64,000 nt of DNA, taken from NCBI GenBank assembly GCA_026214975.1, contig JAOBSW010000665.1, positions 60,000-123,999 on the forward strand. Direction: 5' to 3'. Below are positions 43,872 to 56,485 of this stretch, piece after piece. The notes below the pieces were generated by a model, which did no database searches, was not told where the DNA came from, and was given only the letters and a program-made list of their open reading frames with translations. Within the stretch, counting starts at the first letter, position 1; every line of letters starts with the position of its first letter. The stretch comes from Gentiana macrophylla (taxonomy: Eukaryota; Streptophyta; Magnoliopsida; Gentianales; Gentianaceae). The translations under genes and the position numbers were made by a program.

Positions 43872-44960
43872 TTAGTCCAATGACTCAGCTTTGTAAACCC
43901 GTGTTACTTTAAATGGTCCTGTCCATCTCGATTTAAGCTTACCTGGAAACAACTTTAAACGTGAATTGTACAAAAGCACTCGATCACCTACATGGAACTC
44001 ACGCTTAAAGATTCTCTTATCATGGAAAGACTTCGTGTTCCTTGTAGATTCGAGCGTTTTCATAAGAATCGAGACGAAATTCTTCTAGTTCTGTCAATTG
44101 AAGCAATCTATGATCACCGACAGCCTTAGGATCGAAATTCAAAAATCTTATAGCCCAGAAGGCTCGGTGTTCTAACTCAACTGGGAGATGACATGACTTA
44201 CCAAAGACTAGCTTATAGGGAGAACAACCAATTGGCGTTTTAAAAGCTGTTCTGTACGCCCATAATGCATCATCTAATTTAATTGCCCAGTTTTTACGAT
44301 TTGAGTCCACTGTTTTTTCCACGATTCTTTTGATCTCTCTATTTGACACCTCTACCTGACCACTAGTTTGCGGATGATAGGGCGTTCCTAGTTTATGCGT
44401 TACACCATATTTCTCAACTAACTTAGTAAATGGTCGATTACAAAAGTGTGAACCTCTATCGCTAATGATCGCCCTCGGAATGCCATATCTAGTGAATATG
44501 TTCTTTTTAAGGAATCGTATGACAACCTTGGTATCATTAGTGGGAAGAGCTTCAGCTTCTACCCATTTTGAAACATAATCTACCATTACAAGAATAAATC
44601 TTTTTCCAAACGATATAGGAAAATGTCCCATGAAATCTATACCCCAAACATCAAATAACTCACATTCTAAAATAGGTTGCATAGGCATTTCATGTTTTTA
44701 GATACATTTCCCATTTTTGACAAGATTCACAAGATTTAACATATTTATAAGCATCTTTATATAGTGTAGGCCAATAAAACCACATTGTAAAACTTTAAAA
44801 GCGACTTTCCATCCTCCATGATGACCTCCGCCTCACGATCATGACAAAGCGATAAAATACTTAAAATTTCATTATCAGGCACACATTTTCCGATTATCCC
44901 ATCCGAACATTTACGGAAAGGTGCAGTTCCTCCCAAGAATAAAATTTTAAGTCATAAAAG
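43872..44960 (-). pseudogene. Athila-2 integrase
   Basis: The frame 44688-44020 reads the core: [10 protein letters not shown] (first Asp), [11 protein letters not shown] (second Asp), [20 protein letters not shown] (Glu region), [17 protein letters not shown]. The frame 44063-43872 reads the C-terminal domain ([28 protein letters not shown]). The zinc-binding region upstream (about 44700-44960) is broken. Overlap of the two frames near 44030-44060 shows a single small indel. It closely parallels the Athila-1 integrase. Confidence 0.92.
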
Positions 44961-45099
44961 AATTTCTTTTACATTTGCCAAGTCCAATGAGACGGAATAT
45001 AATCACAAAGTTAAGTAATTAATGATATCTCCAAACCAAGGTGAGATTTCCTTGAAGGAATTCTATTTTTAATAAGCTGCATGGTTGAAGGAGTATCTA

Positions 45100-46818
45100 T
45101 TCTAAATAGTTGTTCATCGTGAAATGAATCTTTAATTTCATTCCCTATCTCTTCCTCGTCTCCATTCTACTTAGATGATCCGCTACTACATTCTCACTTC
45201 CTTTTTATCTTTAATTTCAATATCAAATTCTTGAAGTAGGAGAATCCATCTAAGAAGGCGTGGTTTCGCATCCTTCTTACTCATTAAATACTTGATTTGA
45301 ATGGTCTGTGTAGATTATTACCTTAGAACCAACAATATAAGATCTCGAACTTATCTAAGGCAAAAATTACAGCCAACAGCTTCTTTTCTCGTAGTTGCAT
45401 AATTAAGGTGAAATTTGCGTTTAATGTGTGGGATGCATAGTAAATAGCTTTGAGAATTTTGTTATACCTTTGACCTAAAACAGCTCCTACAACCTAAATC
45501 GCTAGCATCACACATAATCTCAAAAGGCAAATCCAGCCTGGTGCTACCAATATCAGTGCGATAATCAACTTCGCTTTTAAGGTCTTAAATGCTTCCATAC
45601 ATTTACTATCAAAGTTAAAAGGTACTTCTTTTTCAAGTAAATGACTTAGAGGCTTTGCTAACTTTGAAAAATCTGCAATAAATCTCCTATAAAATCCTGC
45701 ATGTCCAAGAAATCCTCTTAGAGTCCTTAGATTAAGCGGTGGCGGTAATTTTTCAATCACCTCGACTTTAGCTTTATCAACTTCAATTCCTATTTCCAGA
45801 GATTCTATGACCTAAAACAATTCCTTACGATACCATTAAATGACATTTTTCCCAGTTTAGAACTAAATTGGTATCCTCACAACGTTGTAAAACTCTTTCT
45901 AAGTGCGATAAACATTTACCAAAAGAATCTCCATAAACACTAAAGTCGTCCATAAAATTTCTAAGAATTTCTCAATCATATCGAGAAAATATAGACATCA
46001 TACATCTTTGAAAGCGAGCAGGAGCATTACATAAACCAAACGGCATTCTTTTATAAGCAAAAGTTCCATAAGGACATGTGAAAGTAGTCTTTCCCTATCT
46101 CCTGCTTTGCAATGAAAATCTATAAATAACCTGAATAACCATCTAAGAAACAGTAATACTTATGACCACTTAAACGTTCCAACATTTGAACTATGAATGG
46201 AAGCGGATGATGATCTTTCTTAGTATGATCATTTAGTTTTCTAAAGTCAATGCACATTCGATAACCTGTAATTTCCCTTGTTGGAATCCATTCATTCTTA
46301 TCATTCTCTTTCACTGTGAAACCTCCTTTCTTTGGTACAACTTGAGTTGGACTCACCCATTCACTATCTGATATAGGAAAGATTATTCCCATTTCTAATA
46401 GCTTAATCACCTCTTTCTTAACGATTAACTGTAAATTCGGGTTGAGGCGGCGTTGCGGTTGAATACAAGGTTTAGCATCTTCTTTCAAAATTATCTTATG
46501 AACACAAATCTCAGGGCTAATACCTCGAATATCGGCAACTGTCCATCCAAAAGCTTTCTTATGCTTTCTTAACATTCTTATTAATTGATCTTCTTGTTGC
46601 TCAGTTAAAGTTGATGAAATAATAATCGGTAATAGATTATCAGTTTCAAGAAAAGCATATTTCAGATTTAAAGGTAACGGCTTCAATTCCAGATTCTTCG
46701 GCGGATCTTCTATTGACGATTTAAGAACTGGTCCTTCTAGTTCTAACTCCAAATACTTATGCCATGGTGGCTTAAAAGTAAAGCTTCCTTTATCTAGAGA
46801 AAGGATTATCTCTTTCAT
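45100..46818 (-). pseudogene. Athila-2 reverse transcriptase and RNase H
   Basis: The frame 46818-46120 holds 232 codons from the RT N-terminal region: KAFGWTVADIRGISPEICVH, QPQRRLNPNLQ, WVSPTQVVPKKGG, YRMCIDFRKLNDHTKKDH (motif A region), ERLSGHKYYCFLDGYSGYL. The catalytic region (about 45960-46110) is broken. The 45760-45494 frame reads the connection (LRGFLGHAGFYRRFIADFSKLAKPL). RNase H is seen near 45330-45480 (KAIYYASHTLN, KKLLAVIFALDKF). It is frameshifted at several points, often by one base. Confidence 0.9.
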
Positions 46819-46924
46819 TTCAATGTCTTCCTCATCTTCTTTATAGATAGACAGGGTTAAGCATTCTTCTAATCTGTCTTCAAAAGTTGGTAACTGATTA
46901 TCATAGACAGAATGAATATCTTCT

Positions 46925-47400
46925 ATAAAAGAACATGATTACGTGATGTATATGGAGGGTTCATAGCTTTGAAAATATTGAAAGCAACTTCATCTTCATT
47001 GACTCTCAAAATTAACTCTCCTTTATGAACATCGATTAAAGTTCTTCCTGTAGCTAGAAATGGACGACCTAGAATAAGAGGCGTGAATATCCTTCTTCCA
47101 TTTCCATAACTACAAAATCTCTTGGAAAATAGAATTTGTCTACTTTAACCAATACATCCTTAATCATTCCTTTAGGGTACTTAATCGATCTATCTCGCCA
47201 TTTGCGAGAGTCATTTCGATCTTAGTAAGCTTTCCTATGCCTAGCTTTTTATAATCCTCATAAGACATGAGATTTATACTAGCTCTAAGATCACATAAGA
47301 CTTTCTTAAATGTAAATCCTCCAATTTCACATGGAATCGTAAAACTTCCGGGATCTTTCAGTTTAGGTGGTAACTTATCTTTGTGAAGTGCAGAACATTC
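46925..47400 (-). pseudogene. Athila-2 aspartic protease
   Basis: Minus-strand fragments read a degenerate active-site area with LMSYEDYKKLGIGKL (near 47225-47270). The signature PLILGRPFLATGRTLIDVHKG lies near 47020-47085, followed by ELILRVNEDEVAFNIFKAM. The two parts are in different frames. The LGRPFL block is nearly the same as in Athila-1, where the sequence is LILGRPFLSTARALID. Confidence 0.75.
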
Positions 47401-47488
47401 TTCATTTAGGCATATATTCTCATATTCCTCTAATTTTTTCTTATTTGATAGTATATCTTTGAGAAACTTTCCATAGGCGGTATATTAA

Positions 47489-49420
47489 TCAGAGCTTCAA
47501 TAATGAGGATATTAACATGAAGATGACTAAAAGTATCAAGGAAACGAGCATACTTCTTATCGCTTTTTGCCTTTTGATTTGATCTTTAGGAGGGTAAGGT
47601 AAAGATTCTAGATCTATAACCTTTGGCTCCTTAGTCAATTTCTCTTTTCCTTTTTCCTTAAACCTTTGAGTATTACTTAGTCGCCATGTTTGAGTTCTTG
47701 AATTTTTTCCTTTAAATTGTTCCCCTGAATCAATCTCTACTTGATTTTTCGGTTCTTCCTGTTTCTCATTTATTTCGACATGTTCCTTGAATAAATTCCT
47801 TAAATCTTTATCCATAGGGTCTTTCAAAATCCTAGGGATTTTTACCCAATTTTCACCTTCATTTTCAGGTTCCAAACTTCTATTCCTTTTCAAGAAAGTA
47901 TTTATAATTTCTTCTTCATCATCAGTGAATTCAATTTCATCTTTAGTTTCATCAATCTTTCCATCTAAATCATTTTCTACTTCATTATTCCCGAAGTTTT
48001 CTACTCCATTGCTTCCACTGAGCTTCCTACTTCTCGTAACTACAACATTTACCTCTCTTGGGTTTCTGTCAGTGTTGCTTGGTAATCCTCCTAGGGGTCT
48101 CTTGTTATTACGTTCACCTTCCTACTCAAATGATCTTCCATATTCCTCAATGAGGCTTCTATTGTTCTCATTACGGTATCTTGTCCACTCATAGATGTTT
48201 TCATTGTACTCATATCTTTAGTGATTTGTACCAATAGAAGTCATCATTGTTTCCATATTCTTAGCTTGAGTAGATACTACACCCATCATATTTTCCATTA
48301 GTTTTTCCCAATTTTCAACTCCTTCTACGCAGTTGAGTTGAACTCGAGTTCTTGGTATACTTTGAGTGGTATGTTGAGGATAGGATCTTGGTAATGATTG
48401 TAAATTTCGATTAGATGTATTTTCTTGATAAACTTGATTATTATTCTATATGGAATTTGGATATGGCGGTTGTCACGGCTTACTAGGGTTTTCGGACCAT
48501 CGATAAGTAGGATGATCTCTTCTAATAGCATTAAACGAGTTTGAGTATGCATTGTTCAAATTCTATCTTCAAGAAAACTCACCTCCTCTCTTGAATATCC
48601 TGTTGGTTCTTCACTCCCTAATGACACATTATCATGACTTGAGTATTCATTTGGTGTACTATTTTACGAATTTTGGTTCTTATTCTCGTTGTAAACCATC
48701 AAATTTCCTACTCAAATTCTCCAAGTGTGCTAGAACTTCCGTATTAGACGTACATTCTCCTGCAAAAGCTACTTTTACGGTGCTAGAACCGGTTTCCACA
48801 TTCTGTTATTTTTGGAAATCTTTCTATAGCATCGTAAAGCTGTTTGAGCTTCACTCATCATTAACGAACCACCACATGCATGATCTACATCGCACGTGAG
48901 TCTTTTCTCAATTTCTGACAGAAGAGTTGAATTTGCATATCTAAGGAATAACCATGATCGGGACACGCTCTTAACAATTTTTAAACCTTTCCCACGCATT
49001 CCCAAAAGTTTCCTCGAGATCCTTGTCTAAAGTTAGCAACCTCGACTTTTAATTCCAAATTTAGTCCTGAGTGAAATATTGTTTTTGAAATTCAGTTTGA
49101 ATCTCCTCCCAACTAGTAAGTGAATGATGTGGAAGAGACATAAACCAATCTCGGGCTCGTCCTTTTAAAGAAAAAAGGAAACATAGTCATTCTCGTTAAT
49201 TCCTTATGAGCACCTTGACTTTTTTGGTCAGATGTGCAGTTCTTCAAAAGATAGAGATGATGATGTGGATCTTCATCATCCTCTCCTAGGAATTGGGCTC
49301 TTGCGTCAATTAAACCAAAAGATGAGACTTAATTTGAAATTATTCGCTCCTTCATTAGGTAAAAGGATGGGATTATTAGTCCGGTTTCTTCTTACGGTTT
49401 GATCACGAGATAGGTCTCGG
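47489..49420 (-). pseudogene. Athila-2 gag
   Basis: The minus strand holds gag pieces in several frames. Near 49185-49085 there is a stretch like RARDWFMSLPHHSLTSWEEIQTEFQ, typical of the retrotransposon gag core. The frame 49005-48775 reads AGGSLMM-like text (ACGGSLMMSEAQTA). Nearer the end, 47893-47489 is a long hydrophilic Lys/Glu-rich frame (MKRNRSLEPENEGENWVKIP) that leads to the protease. Stops and indels are frequent. The zinc knuckle was not found. Confidence 0.7.
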
Positions 49421-49460
49421 GTTTGGTGGATTATTACGATTATTACGGTTCCGATTTTGA

Positions 49461-49464
<4 letters not shown>

Positions 49465-49509
<45 letters not shown>
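49465..49509. repeat. (TTA)15 microsatellite in Athila-2 leader
   Basis: Fifteen perfect TTA units lie between the gag start region and the PBS. The Leu-rich + strand frame that they create is meaningless. Confidence 0.95.
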
Positions 49510-49511
<2 letters not shown>

Positions 49512-49901
49512 GGGGTTTTGTCCATGCCCTAGAGCATGTTCGACCCTTGTTCGGTGTTTCATCACCGATTTTGACCATTCTCGTATTTTGTTTGAAGATG
49601 ATTCTTGATTCGGGATTTCACGACTAGTATGACCGCGTTTACTCTCTACTCTCTTAGCGCCTTTCGTAAGTGTTTATGTCGGGGCTTATAAGGAGTGAGA
49701 GGGCCTTACCACTTACGGTCATCAACTAACGAAAATAGAAAATAACACGAAATTGATAGTAGTAAAATTGGTAATTTTCCTAAAAGGTAACAACCAACGA
49801 AAAATAAAATAGAAATGAGATAAGAAAAGTGTTGACTTATTCTCTAGAATTTTAAGCTAATACAAGTAGTAACCATAGACACATAAAAGAAATTAGCGAC
49901 G
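49510..49901 (-). other. Athila-2 5' untranslated leader
   Basis: This is about 390 bases with no recognised gene between the PBS and gag. Dimerisation and packaging signals would be expected here in an intact element. None can be identified by eye. Confidence 0.4.
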
Positions 49902-49919
49902 TTCCCGGCAACGGCGCCA
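49902..49919 (-). other. Primer binding site of Athila-2 (tRNA-Asp type)
   Basis: On the minus strand TGGCGCCGTTGCCGGGAA, 6 bases from the 5' LTR end, is complementary to the 3' end of plant tRNA-Asp (...CCGGCAACGGCGCCA). tRNA-Asp priming is typical for the Athila lineage. Confidence 0.9.
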
Positions 49920-49925
49920 AAATGC

Positions 49926-52102
49926 TGACAACGCCTAACCTATCCCTGAGAATGGTGCCAGAAATCTGACAGACAATTCCCGGGTTAAACGATTCTAACC
50001 GGCGTGTACCGGGTCAAATTGTGGTGCTAGTATGGTGAGTCGAGTGTCGAATCCTCGAGGAACTTGGTAATTTCTTTTACGTGTGGTTAAACACCAAAGA
50101 GTCATTATTAACTCGATCTAAATCGCAATTTTATAACACAGATCACTACTATTCTAGTCAACATAAAATAAATACGTAATTTAAAAGTTATTCTAATATA
50201 ATATATATAGATATATAAATATATATAGATGTACATAAATTGCAAAGTATATATATAGATATAAATATATAGATACCAATATATTAAGCAGATAATTTTA
50301 GAAGCTGGCCAAAACTTATATAATTGGTTTATACGATCTTTTCAATTAATTGAAATGTGTTCGATCTCTCCTTTTATTTTAGGTCCAATTGAGTAAGTGA
50401 AGCGGTGCACTCACGAGGTAAACAATTCCTCCTCACACACGGCGTATGAAATTGTCATATGTCCATTGCATCAGTCCAAGGTCCACAATCATTTACGGTA
50501 AACGAATTAATCGAACAGGTCCCAGTACAAATCTACCTTTAGATAAAAGGAGTCATTCCGTTCGTCAAGCGGTCAATTTTATTTTAAAGGCTCCGGTTGT
50601 CAAAGCCGGACGATTTAACTTTCGGTTTAAGTTTCAATTAAACTGATGATTTAACATTATTACGATCTCGAGTACAAATTATAATAAAATTCATTTCTCC
50701 CAAAACAAATTTACCCCGGGTAGAAATCGGATTCCGTTATCACGTTATTCACACGGCCAATTTTACCTCGGTTTTCTATCTTTTATCTCGTATCTCGACT
50801 ACGGCGTCAATTCATAATTAGATTATGAATTCCTCAGATCGGTTAAATATGTTAATACGAATACGATCAAAATAGAAAAAGATTCAATTAACTCAATTTT
50901 AGTCATTTTAACTTAACAACATTTCTTTAACGAAAAGATCGAAATAAAACCGATTACATAGTTTTGGCCAGTATTATATTTAGCCTAAAACATTATAACA
51001 ACGAAAAATATAAAAACAAACATAAATACTTAAGAAAAGTTGCGAATACGGCAGTTGATTCAGAAATCGTATTTTCCGGACATTACAACTTCTTTAGCAA
51101 AACCGACTTCCGAGATTTTCCCGAGCATTACAACGATACTTAAACTACATTATTACGGCGTAAGGCCTTATTTACAACTACTACTAAAAAAATAAAAAGA
51201 AAAGAAAGAAGAGGAGAATATATATATATGTAGGATGTATATATATTTGGTACCCCCTCATCGGTTGCAAATGAGCTCCTTTATATAGGCAAAGTTGAAG
51301 GGGCCGGACCGGTCCGGTATTAGGCCGGCTCGGTCCGGAATCATGATTACCCCCACTAACTTGATCACTCCAACATGTGCGTTGGAGATATTTATTTTTA
51401 TATATAATTATTAAACTTCTAAAATTCATATCTCGAGTTCTGGACCTCTAAAAATTGCAAACGAAATGCCAAAATTAAGGTCTCGCGAAACTCTACAACT
51501 TTCATGAAGAACTCTTCTCTAGAAAACGCCTTCTTGATAACCTCGTGTTCCTCCGAAGCTATTTCGGGATTTTTCTTAACCCAAATCGATTAGCCACTTG
51601 ATCACTGTTTAAGTTGTAGACCTCCAATCTTCATAATTTAAATTGCATTGGAAAGCTCTCGGAAAAATCTACAACTTTCGTGAAGAACACTTTTTCAGAT
51701 AATGTCATTTTGATGAGCCATTCGTTTGTCGGAGACATTTCTCGATTTTTACTTAACCAGATTGGTTGGCCACTTGTCCACTTAAGCTATTCAATTGATC
51801 ATTTAAGCTCGTGGCACTCTCTAAATCATTCCAGAGATATGTTTATACTTCAATATGTCGATTCTCGGGGTCTCGGTTTATAAATCTGCAATAAAACATC
51901 ACAAATACCCACGTAAATCTGACACGACACTCCGATTTACTAAAATCGGTACAAAATTACAACTTTTTACTATTATTATTACTAAATACTCTAAATTATA
52001 AAGACTAACATTTTATACCATAATTTCATATATTTTATATAGAATTCGTTGATAAAACATAATAATATAACATATTTTTAATCATATAAAAATAATACAT
52101 CA
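49926..52102 (-). repeat. 5' LTR of Athila-2
   Basis: It is 2177 bp with TG...CA ends, a near-identical sister of 35586-37772. The paired GC palindromes are at 51304-51317 and 51325-51338, with the TATA box at 51279-51288 on the minus strand. Transcription of the element would start here and run left. Confidence 0.95.
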
Positions 52103-53601
52103 CTGAGTATGGTAGATACGTCAATGCAATCGATGCTGTTAAAGAACCAAAAACATACAATCAAGCAATCAAAAATGATGAGTGAAAATAATCTATGCAA
52201 AAGGAGATTGAAGCTTTACAGAACACTCACACTTGGGAGATTGTTGATCTGCCAGATGTTAAGAAGCCCATTGGGTGCAAATTGGTGTACAGGGTTAAGT
52301 ATAATCCTGATGAGACTGTAGAAAGATACAAATCCACACTAGTTTCTAAAGGTTATACTTAGACATGTGGTATTGATTATCAAGAGACCTTCTCTCATGT
52401 AGTCGATATAGCCATAACCAGGGCCTTGTTACCAATAGTAGCAGCTCATAATTGGCATCTTTATCAGATTTACACGATGACTCGCATGAAAAAGTCTACA
52501 TGCAGCTTCCCCCAGGCTTCAAAATAGATAATCCAAATCAAGTTTGCAGATTAACCAAGTCATTATATGGTTTGAAACAAGCCAGCAAACAATGGAACTG
52601 AAACTAACTGAGTCTTTGGAGAGACAAGGGTTTTTCCAATCAAAGAATGATCATAGTTTGTTCAGAAAAGGATCAGGATAATCCATTATTTCTCTTTTAG
52701 TATATGTAGATGATATTATAGCTGCTAGTCTTGACATTCAGCTCATTCAGCAAATCAAAGATGCCCTGCATTAACAGTTTACCATTAAAGACATTGGAAA
52801 ATTGAGGTATTTCCTAGTGTTGAAGCTATCAGAACTCCTGTTGGAATCTCCATTTCTCAAAGGAAATATACTCTTAATTTGTTAGAAGAATATGAGTTTT
52901 CGGGGAGGCGAAACCTGCAAAAACACCTATCGAATCCAAACATACTTTTCAACATGGACATTCACCTTTTCTTGATGATATCACTGCTTATAGATCATTG
53001 GTGGGGAAGTTCATCTATCTTACCTTTACCAGACCAGACATAGACTTTGTTGATCAGCAGCTGAGTCAATTTTTAGACACACCTACTGAAAATCACATGA
53101 AGGCTGCTTATAGACTACTGAGGTATTTAAAGGCCAATCCAGGACAAGGCATTTTGTTCCCAGCAGTAAAAATATTGTTTTAAAAGGTTTTACTTATAGT
53201 GATTGTACTAGTTATCCTGAAACAAGAGATCGGTGTCAGGTTACTTGATGTTTTTGAGAGATCCCCCTATCTCTTGGAAAGCAAAGAAGCAAACAACTAT
53301 AGCATGAAGCTCATCAGAAGCTGCATACAGAGCTATGGCCAATGCAGTGTGTGAACTCCAATGGCTGGTCTATATTCTACAATATTTACATATTCATGTT
53401 CAGTTGCCTACCCTGTTGTTCTGTGACAATGCAAGTGCCATGCATATTTCTCACAATCCTATTTTTCATGAAAGGACAAAGCACGTTGAAATTGATTGTC
53501 ATGTTGTAAGGGACAAAGTCAAATCTAGCCTTGTAAAATTATTTCCTGCTAACACCAAAGAACAACTTGTTGACATTCTAACTAAATCCTTGGATGCATA
53601 A
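52103..53601 (+). pseudogene. Old copia element, pol fragment 3 (RT and RNase H)
   Basis: The strand reads HTWEIVDLPDVKKPIGCKLV (about 52229-52290), GIDYQETFSHV, the Gly-Leu-Lys motif SLYGLKQAS (about 52560-52586) and the catalytic YVDD at 52703-52714. RNase H is represented by KLRYFLVLKLS, TRPDIDFVDQQLSQF, LLRYLKANPGQG, CDNASAMHISHNPIFHERTKHVE and KEQLVDILTKSLDA (to 53601). Stops occur at several points. The GxK.VYRVKYNPDE and HTWE motifs suggest a Tork- or Retrofit-type copia rather than a Sirevirus. Its left half lies at 19971-20165 and 35391-35585. Confidence 0.9.
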
Positions 53602-53717
53602 TTGTTTTCTTATTTACTGGACAAGTTGGGAATTTCCAAGATATTTCAACAAAGTTCATGTAGCTGAAGGAAGTGCTTAGTGCAAGCTGATCATGTACCA
53701 CTCTCAGCTTGAGGGGG

Positions 53718-54023
53718 TGTTATAATATACGTGTTAAAGGAAGTGATGTGTGTCAGTCAGCTGACCTACTGAATACTGAGCAGACCGCCTGAAGACTCAG
53801 CAGCCTGGTGAGATGGTCAGCAATGCATTTGTGGATAGAAAAATGGTTATTCTGTTTGATTCTGTTGTAACCATTTGTATCTTACTTTCAACTGATTCAT
53901 GAGGTGTATGAAGTTATAAATACCCCATGATCAGTCCTATTGCAACTTAACTATGATTTTATTCTTTAATAAAATTATTCTGCATTCTTTCTTTCGTTCT
54001 CGTTGTACCTTACAACTTCAACA
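53718..54023 (+). repeat. 3' LTR of the old copia element
   Basis: The purine tract GAGGGGG (53711-53717) is followed by TGTTATAATATACG, and the LTR ends CTTCAACA at 54023. It is 306 bp, with a TATA box (TATAAATA) near 53916-53923. The length is typical of short-LTR copia lineages. No 5' LTR is visible. The DNA between 53602 and 53717 is untranslated. Confidence 0.8.
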
Positions 54024-54242
54024 TAAATTGCATTGGATAATGGCTATGGACATAGTAACAATAAGTACCAATATGTCTTGCACGCACTTGCAAACTCAAA
54101 TACACTAAACATATGAATGATGGCCAATATATGTAAAAACATTCACATTGTCAAGTCCATGTCACCTGACGATGTCCAGAAGTGAACTTACCCATGTGTC
54201 ACCTATTTAATAGCCCAAAGTTAAGTGTAGACATATAAAGGT
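54024..54242. other. Unassigned segment after the old copia LTR
   Basis: These 219 bases have no gene or repeat that I recognise. The sequence may be old host DNA that received the copia element; TAAAT at 54024-54028 would then be the target duplication. Confidence 0.3.
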
Positions 54243-54852
54243 TGTTTGAGGCATCGGAACTCCCAGAAGCTGAGCTGGGGTTGCTCGGCTGCTCTCCCCA
54301 AACTCCTTAGGACGGCCAATGCTTAGGGCCGACTTCCGAGCGAGATAGGCACAGATATTATCCTGACCCCTACAAGTCTACCAATACTTGTGATCGAAAT
54401 CACCCACATCCGATCTGTAAGGTTGGCATAGGTCCCGCTCAGACCAAACCCTTTGCATACATTCTGAATCTGATAGAAATGGGAAGAATCCCTCGAATTT
54501 AATACTTTAATCCTGACATTCAAATAACTCGCCATAATCTCCTAAAATCATGAAGATCAAATAATCCTTATCTTTTCCTTAGGGACCAAGGCAATCAGAG
54601 TCCATCTCATACACGCCACACGCTAACTCTAGGGCACAAGCCCCTCTATATAAGCAATCCCTAAGGAACTACGGAGACTTGATTGCAATCCCCGTATTGG
54701 ATACGTAGGCAGCTTGATCACCATCAAGTGCAGCCTAAAGACATCCCAAACCTCCCTTCTTTCCATTGTTTTTGGTGTTCTAGGAGCTTCATTGGCGTGT
54801 CAATAAGAGTCAAAATACCCGAAATCCATATAGACGATTTTTGGAATCGTCA
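54243..54852 (+). repeat. Probable LTR of a Tat-like gypsy element
   Basis: It runs TGTTTGAGGCATCGG to GAATCGTCA with a TATA box (CTATATAAGC) near 54645-54653. It is directly followed by ATTGGCGCTAGAATG, a PBS-like start, and by gag. Only one copy is in the window, so the left boundary is a guess. Confidence 0.4.
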
Positions 54853-54910
54853 ATTGGCGCTAGAATGAGGGCCTCTTGCTGATAAACTTGTTCTAAGCCC
54901 TACGATTACC

Positions 54911-56485
54911 ATGGTGACCATACGACAGCAAGCCGCCAATGGTAGCAACACCAACAATGCGACAGAATCGGTTGCTAACAACCAGACCAGCAATATGAGG
55001 AAGTCTCTCTTGACGCCGCCCACCAAGCTCTGGTAGATCAACTCGTAGCCTTGGATGATGCAACAAAATAGGCTATCCTCAATGCCGCCTTGGCAGAGGA
55101 GGACGAGAAAGATGAATATCTAGATGAGAAGGATCATCTGAATGAAGATTCGCATGAACATGATCTGTAAGGAGGAGATTCGTCTGGAGAGAACTCCCAG
55201 GAGCAGGAGGCTGAGGAGGAGGATGATCTCGACGATGGGTCTTGGCAGCAAACACATTCTCCACCCAGGCTTAGAGGTGTCAGAAAGGGTGATCAATCAT
55301 CCTCTTCAAATCTAAGAAAATAGCTAGTCATTCCACAGGTGATGGATGCAACCCGAGCCAAGCTAGACATCATAGCAGGGAAAAGAACTGCTCAATTGGC
55401 TCTTGAATCCCTTTTCTCCAAGCAGATAGATAGTTACCCTCGACCAGCGAGGTTTATGATCCCAAAGTTGGAGCCCTATAACGGAATAAAGAATCCCCAG
55501 GATCACTTTTTCCAATATCTCACGCACATGAACCTCAGCTGTGCTCCGGACGAGATGAAGTGCAAGGCGTTTCCCGCGCTACTCACCGGCCGAGCCCGAG
55601 AACGGTTCAAGAAAATCCCGGCCAGGATGATCTACAATTTGAGACATTGGGACAGATGTTTCTAAATGCTTTCATCACGGCAAATCCGTTTCAGCGGAAT
55701 GCTACTCACTTGTTCATACTCAAGAAAAAGTGAGACAAAACCGCATTGCAGTACCTCAAGCGGTTCAGCGAAGAGTTAATGCAAGTTCGGGACGCAGACG
55801 AAAGTATACGGATCGCCTCTTTCATGGCAGGCCTACGTGAAGAAAGACTATATGCCCAGCTGAGCAGCAGGCTCCCTACATCTATGAAAGAGTGCATGGA
55901 AATAGCATTCAAGCACTGTTAGGGGAAGAGGCCAACCAACTAAAACGAGAGTTGGAAAAGTCATAGCAAAATAAAGATAAAGCCGAGGACCCTTCGGAGA
56001 AGAGAAGGAAGTCATCTAGAGATCGCACGCTCGGTTCAGCCACAAGCTGACCTGAGAAGAACAGTGCCTTACAACCACGGGATTTTCCGGTTTTGACCAG
56101 GCCCCGCAAACCGGTACTGGCGATCATGGAAAGAAAGGGTTTAGCGTGAACTCCTACGCCACTGTGAAGTCCCCTGTATAGAAGGGACCAAAGTAATTTT
56201 TGCACATACCAATAAGACATTGGGCATGATCTGGACGGCTGCAGGGATTTCCAAAAAAAAACATGAACGCAACTACCACTGAGGGAAAATTGGACGAGGT
56301 CGTAGGGCGACCTCAATATGGTGAACGACGGGGTCGGTGAGACTACCCATAGAGGAACTTCAACCGAGTACTCAATCGGCAGGGTGAGCCCAAGAGAAGA
56401 AGAGATCAGTCTCTAGAGGAGGATCGACCAGGTAGACAACCACCCGATCAACACCATCAATACTATTATGGGTGGCCCTGGTAAT
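54911..56485 (+). pseudogene. Tat-like Ty3/gypsy gag remnant
   Basis: A candidate start ATG is at 54911 (MVTIRQQAANGSN). The core frame 55339-55665 reads RFMIPKLEPYNGIKNPQDHF and FPALLTGRARERFKKIP, which belong to the plant Ty3/gypsy gag family of the Tat/Ogre type. The continuation (ALQYLKRFSEELMQVRDADE ... AGLREERLYAQLSSRLPT, about 55740-55895) is in another frame. Later text (to 56485) is basic and fragmentary. The sequence ends where a minus-strand LTR begins at 56486, so pol is missing from the window. Confidence 0.75.

Larger units (their letters stand above)
35586..52102 (-). mobile_element. Complete Athila-type Ty3/gypsy element (Athila-2)
   Basis: This minus-strand element of 16.5 kb has two nearly identical LTRs (35586-37772 and 49926-52102) and an exact target duplication CTGAG (35581-35585 and 52103-52107). 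The PBS matches tRNA-Asp, typical for Athila. The internal order, right to left, is gag, protease, RT, RNase H, integrase, two accessory ORFs and PPT. The LTRs differ mainly by tiny indels, often CAG/CTG against CG, so the insertion looks young. Even so, gag and pol contain many frameshifts. Either decay was rapid or part of it is sequence error. Confidence 0.95.

Noticed and set aside
49423..49608. Leu-rich + strand frame
   Set aside because: It is created by the (TTA)15 microsatellite.
49902..49919. A tRNA-Asp gene fragment
   Set aside because: Only the 3' complement is present and it sits next to an LTR, so it is a primer site.
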